In this document: one piece after another, positions 6,931 through 7,247 of the stretch
How positions within the stretch are numbered: position 1 is the first letter of the stretch
How the letters are laid out: the number at the start of each line of letters is the position of its first letter
Notes under the pieces: generated by a model
The model's database searches: none
What the model was told of the DNA's origin: nothing
What the model saw: only the letters and a program-made list of their open reading frames with translations
Made by a program: the position numbers and the translations under genes
NCBI GenBank assembly: GCA_017628675.1
Contig: JAGBYS010000297.1
Span: 1 to 7,247 of the forward strand
Direction of reading: 5' to 3'
DNA: 7,247 nucleotides
DNA from: Tidjanibacter sp.
GTDB taxonomy: Bacteria; Bacteroidota; Bacteroidia; Bacteroidales; Rikenellaceae

Positions 6931-6966
6931 CGCACACGCGGAAAGCGGCGCACACGCGAAAAGCGG
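6931..6966. repeat. 18-bp tandem duplication at the operon transcript start
   Basis: CGCACACGCGGAAAGCGG at 6931-6948 is followed directly by CGCACACGCGAAAAGCGG at 6949-6966, with one difference in 18 bases. The first four bases of a third unit (CGCA, 6967-6970) then run into the promoter -7 element. The repeat is GC-rich in an otherwise AT-rich intergenic region. It covers the predicted transcription start and early 5' UTR of the efflux operon. It may be a regulator-binding site or a recent duplication. Confidence 0.85.
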
Positions 6967-6968
6967 CG

Positions 6969-6999
6969 CAAAGATAGGGAGAAAACTCAAAAAACCAAA
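6969..6999 (-). promoter_or_regulatory. Predicted Bacteroidota sigma-ABfr promoter of the efflux operon
   Basis: Reading the minus strand, TTTG at 6999-6996 is the -33 element and TATCTTTG at 6976-6969 matches the -7 consensus TAnnTTTG exactly. The spacer is 19 nt, which fits the known Bacteroides-type promoter. Transcription should begin near 6960-6964, giving a leader of about 70 nt before the regulator ATG at 6893. It is the only convincing promoter found, so the five genes are likely one transcript. Confidence 0.8.
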
Positions 7000-7008
7000 C
7001 GAGTTTTC
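6981..7008. promoter_or_regulatory. Inverted repeat over the promoter, candidate TetR operator
   Basis: GAAAACTC at 6981-6988 and GAGTTTTC at 7001-7008 are perfect 8-bp inverted arms separated by 12 nt. The palindrome covers the promoter spacer and its -33 TTTG (6996-6999), where a bound TetR dimer would block RNA polymerase. A second inverted pair, AAAAAACC (6989-6996) and GGTTTTTT (7010-7017), interleaves with it but is low in complexity. The operator role is inferred from position and symmetry. Confidence 0.55.
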
Positions 7009-7017
7009 AGGTTTTTT

Positions 7018-7111
7018 ATTGCACTCCCTACTTTTAGGATGTGGAAAGCGAAAAAAGTGCCATCAGAGAGAGAGCAGGTGGGAGGGATAAGAGATATGGG
7101 AGAGATGGGTA
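7018..7111. other. Intergenic stretch with purine-rich tract
   Basis: No gene or convincing promoter was found. From about 7065 the plus strand is strongly purine-rich, with an AGAGAGAGAG run at 7065-7074 and many GGGAGA-like words up to the hairpin at 7112. TACTTTTA at 7029-7036 resembles a plus-strand -7 element with its last base wrong, but it has no TTTG at the right distance. Confidence 0.4.
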
Positions 7112-7156
7112 GAAGAGCCACGGCTCTTCGATAGTGATTCTATCCCCGATTGGGGA
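7112..7156. repeat. Three short adjacent hairpins
   Basis: GAAGAGCC (7112-7119) pairs with GGCTCTTC (7122-7129) across two bases, so about 7 pairs would form with a 4-nt loop. GATAG (7130-7134) pairs with CTATC (7140-7144). TCCCC (7143-7147) pairs with GGGGA (7152-7156) around GATT. The last two overlap by two bases, so they compete at that point. They lie between the terminator at 7164-7199 and the efflux promoter and may be read-through RNA structure or protein-binding palindromes. Confidence 0.6.
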
Positions 7157-7163
7157 AAATAAA

Positions 7164-7199
7164 AAAAGGTCACGATTTAAGAAAAAATCGTAACCTTTT
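7164..7199 (-). terminator. Strong intrinsic terminator for a gene to the right
   Basis: AAAAGGT-C-ACGATTT (7164-7178) pairs with AAATCGT-A-ACCTTTT (7185-7199) around a 6-nt loop. The one non-Watson-Crick position is C-A in plus-strand RNA but becomes a G-U wobble in minus-strand RNA, so the minus-strand hairpin is a continuous 15-bp stem. It runs into U residues (complement of the A-run at 7161-7167, then UUAUUUU). This orientation ends transcription entering from beyond the right edge and insulates the efflux promoter from read-through. Confidence 0.8.
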
Positions 7200-7247
7200 A
7201 ATCAACAGGGGATAGAACGCGCGGATAATGCAACCATTCACGCAAAG
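7198..7247 (-). CDS. Possible C-terminal end of an upstream gene (partial)
   Basis: One minus-strand frame entering from the right edge stays open for 15 codons, LREWLHYPRVLSPVD, and ends in TAA at 7200-7198. The stop overlaps the foot of the minus-strand terminator stem, a common arrangement. Of the other two minus frames, one stops at the edge and the other reads on through the terminator hairpin. Fifteen residues are too few to identify a product, and an open run of this length can occur by chance. The call rests mainly on the terminator directly after the stop. Confidence 0.35.
   Translation of the reverse strand, partial: LREWLHYPRVLSPVD

Noticed and set aside
6894..6971. N-terminal extension of the TetR regulator to a TTG at 6971
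   Set aside because: The extra 26 residues are mostly the translated 18-bp repeat (RRFSRV/RRFPRV), and the TTG overlaps the predicted -7 promoter element. The ATG at 6893 gives a normal TetR N-terminus.
7201..7247. Possible tRNA 3' end at the right edge
   Set aside because: GTTCTATCC on the minus strand resembles a T-loop, but the flanking bases cannot form the 5-bp T stem, and no acceptor stem or CCA is present.

Overview
The window carries one complete tripartite RND efflux operon on the minus strand, reading from right to left. The host is very probably a Bacteroidota member. The evidence is a near-perfect Bacteroidota promoter (TTTG, 19 nt, TATCTTTG) ahead of the first gene, AT-rich leaders without Shine-Dalgarno sequences, and the style of the pump proteins. 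The GC-rich codon use would fit an Alistipes/Rikenellaceae-like gut commensal, but the genus is an inference.

Layout in transcription order (high to low coordinates). At the right edge, a possible C-terminal scrap of another minus-strand gene (stop at 7200) runs into a strong terminator (7164-7199), followed by three small hairpins (7112-7156) and a purine-rich stretch. The operon promoter lies at 6969-6999, with an inverted repeat across its spacer (6981-7008) and an 18-bp tandem duplication at the predicted transcript start (6931-6966). The genes follow: a TetR-family regulator (6893-6264), a TolC-like outer-membrane channel (6258-4864), a periplasmic adaptor lipoprotein (4813-3761), an RND inner-membrane pump (3731-573), and a 97-residue PII-like protein (540-247). 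The gaps are 5, 50, 29 and 32 nt, so all five genes look co-transcribed. Past the last stop is a long imperfect inverted repeat (121-246) that probably ends the transcript, then a run of short tandem repeats (47-121).

How they work together. The RND trimer uses the proton gradient to capture substrates in the membrane or periplasm. The adaptor joins it to the TolC-like channel, giving a path out of the cell. The TetR protein, encoded first in the same transcript, is placed to repress its own promoter until a ligand releases it. The PII-like protein is the least understood part. Its place at the operon end suggests it senses a small molecule and tunes the pump, but nothing in the sequence shows the ligand. 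The pump's TM4 Asp-Asp pair and TM10 Lys point to the drug/amphiphile (HAE) class rather than the metal class.

Most worth a second look: the PII-like gene, Gly/Met-rich loops in both the pump and the outer-membrane channel, the palindrome in the promoter, and the repeat-rich 3' flank. No mobile element, CRISPR array, tRNA or rRNA was seen.
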